From Thermoplasmatales archaeon SW_10_69_26 (lineage in GTDB: Archaea; Thermoplasmatota; SW-10-69-26): a stretch of 37,664 nt of DNA. A program made the translations under genes and the position numbers. Location: assembly GCA_003009755.1 (NCBI GenBank), contig PXUB01000026.1:1-37664 (forward strand), in the 5' to 3' direction. The notes beneath the pieces are model-generated. The model worked only from the letters and a program-made list of their open reading frames with translations. It was not told where the DNA came from and ran no database searches. Positions 37,501-37,664 of the stretch are shown piece by piece. Every line of letters begins with the position of its first letter. Positions within the stretch are counted from its first letter, which is position 1.

Positions 37501-37664
37501 CTCGACCATGTCGACGAGGTAGGACTCAAATTCGTCCTCGTAGCTTGGGTCGGCGATTCCGTTCTTCGCCCTCGCCCAAAACCCCAGACTGGCCTCTGAT
37601 CCGACTCGACCCAGTAGAAACTGATTCGAAGAATAAACGGCGGGTTCGGCGACTTTTGTTTTGA
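34594..37664 (-). CDS. large secreted protein with six tandem carbohydrate-binding-like modules (5' end outside the window)
   Basis: The frame is open to the window edge, so the N-terminus is missing; an ATG at 37509 is internal, since the reading continues upstream as coding (FWARAKNGIADPSYEDEFES). The visible first about 235 residues look like the end of a TIM-barrel glycosidase-type domain (IVGFGEWGTSDW, GFIFRSLNDDGNENEWHG). Then follow six modules of about 130 aa with HMQLFANGELVDEWDV or PYMEAWIDG cores and FTNN/RYTND-DRNLxVD ends, resembling CBM60-like xylan-binding modules. The DNA is clearly AT-richer and its codons less GC-biased than the rest of the window, suggesting transfer. The stop is at 34594-34596; there is no C-terminal anchor. 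Confidence 0.85.
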   Translation of the reverse strand, partial: KTKVAEPAVYSSNQFLLGRVGSEASLGFWARAKNGIADPSYEDEFESYLVDMVEKFRAVDGVKTIVGFGEWGTSDWTKFEDAVNKSQILGTQLLWSTYRDQGYPITDAAERIDTILSELKTKFPDPVHPDQTFIYDFGVSSWGDDGSGGSNYTNEEEQAQEIAELRYQSDTFNEEYDLQGFIFRSLNDDGNENEWHGPAECCWGYASEYMDYKKDGFYEVQDWLRQEDTATADTLHSTIQAENFDTKHVGRLVDNTKYNGDQAWNIAANGSIETIETNHNPGDRNITIKAEGQQALDELPHMQLFANGELVDEWDVYDGKIESYNTQVDLPEGDITFEIRFTNNYYNDNTGENRDLFVDIVFIGDPDLQDTQAEDFTTHNVGSKVTGNQYSHDEAWGLWTNGSIQDTQHNPYPGPHDITIKAEGQAANGQLPHMQLYANGAFIDEWDVYDGKVESYSTRADLPGGDVTFEIKFTNNYKTDTDDRNLIVDVLHLGEADLPQATQTENFDTKKVGSLVTGDEYSYDEAWGLWENGSIRQTETNAIPGEREITIHAEGEKANGERPHMQLFANGELVDEWDVDDGTVEAYSTRADLSNGDVTWEIRFTNDDYNSDTGEDRNLIVDSLHVSEAGVPLSHDEAEAMTCSVGSESEDSEASNGAYWNLDQNGDCSISFSVSESGSHQLNVWARGDPINGDEWPYMEAWIDGEKVANWTVANDTWHRPRVTVDLAAGGHTLELRYTNDNVVGGDDRNLHIDVTKIDRHLHEIWRGQAEAMACTDGNPGDDEKASNDTRWNLQDDGYCQTPLTVDNDGTHRLRIRALGDPIDGSHWPSMEAWIDGNLVKNWTVDSADWKTYTTKVDLSEGAHNLEIRYTNNHAHNGEDNDLLLDAAYLDERHIVRWVEQAEAMTCDVGDDEPDSKASSDTYWNLWTEGSCQDTATVDEATNELRVIARGEPANGQWPYMEAYVNGNVIANWTVNHDYWTKYTVPLSVAAGSHDVEIRFTNDAYTDTEDRNLHVDVVSMRG
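34597..36951 (-). repeat. six protein modules in tandem, two subtypes
   Basis: Module limits (coding order): 36951-36556, 36555-36163, 36162-35761, 35760-35365, 35364-34969 and 34968-34597. The first three begin with a QxENF-D-T-K/H-VG lead and have PHMQLFANG; the last three begin with AEAMxC and a second Cys about 25 residues later and have PYMEAWIDG. All six end with a strand, FTN/YTN, an acidic loop and L-x-V/I-D. Within a subtype modules look recently duplicated; between subtypes they are distant. Confidence 0.8.

Overview
The window looks like a chromosomal piece of a high-GC (roughly two thirds GC) euryarchaeal-type archaeon. The evidence is a CDP-archaeol synthase (CarS), a DUF2070 membrane protein, TrmB-family regulators, an archaeal type IV pilus ATPase/platform operon, Lrp and PadR regulators, and many A/T-rich TATA-like boxes 25-30 bp upstream of a start codon with no room for a leader (leaderless transcripts). 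GTG and TTG starts and GGAGGTG-type ribosome sites occur inside operons. A Thermoplasmatota-like lineage is my guess, from the secreted proteins with C-terminal membrane anchors; the sequence does not prove it. I see no rRNA, tRNA, CRISPR array or insertion sequence.

Layout. 1-1.9 kb: repeats, an Lrp/AsnC regulator, a small secreted Cys protein, a 165-bp dispersed repeat and thioredoxin. 1.9-3.7 kb (minus): a three-gene operon of a 68-aa protein, ribulose-phosphate 3-epimerase and a CPBP/CAAX-type membrane protease, joined by ATGA-type overlaps. 3.7-4.9 kb: an operator-dense control region with a ribbon-helix-helix protein and a PadR regulator. 4.9-9.4 kb: a 1355-aa Ig-like surface protein flanked on both sides by oppositely oriented 44-aa one-helix membrane proteins. 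10.0-14.9 kb: two paralogous cassettes, each a TrmB-like regulator followed by a secreted acidic protein, each regulator with a long GC-rich hairpin-rich leader. 14.9-18.4 kb: a two-helix membrane protein, the second copy of the 165-bp repeat, an eight-Cys secreted protein and a DUF2070 protein.

18.5-27.8 kb is one tightly packed operon for a type IV pilus-like machine: two pilin-like proteins, the secretion ATPase with long acidic tails, two platform (T2SSF) proteins, the second with a very large polytopic N-terminal extension, and a pilin-like protein fused to a beta-propeller-like domain. 28.0-30.4 kb: carS-pyrE-purD, linking lipid head-group activation with nucleotide synthesis by overlapping stop and start codons. 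30.5-33.4 kb: tiny proteins, a tandem universal stress protein, and on the minus strand one open frame that joins a voltage-gated K+ channel to a SAM methyltransferase. 33.6-37.7 kb (minus): an FN3-containing surface protein and the 3' part of a large secreted protein with six tandem carbohydrate-binding-like modules, running off the window and clearly AT-richer than its surroundings.

Overall the region is dominated by the cell surface (pilus, giant adhesin-like proteins, secreted Cys proteins, carbohydrate-binding modules) and by regulators that probably control it. The housekeeping genes carS, pyrE, purD, rpe and trxA are ordinary.
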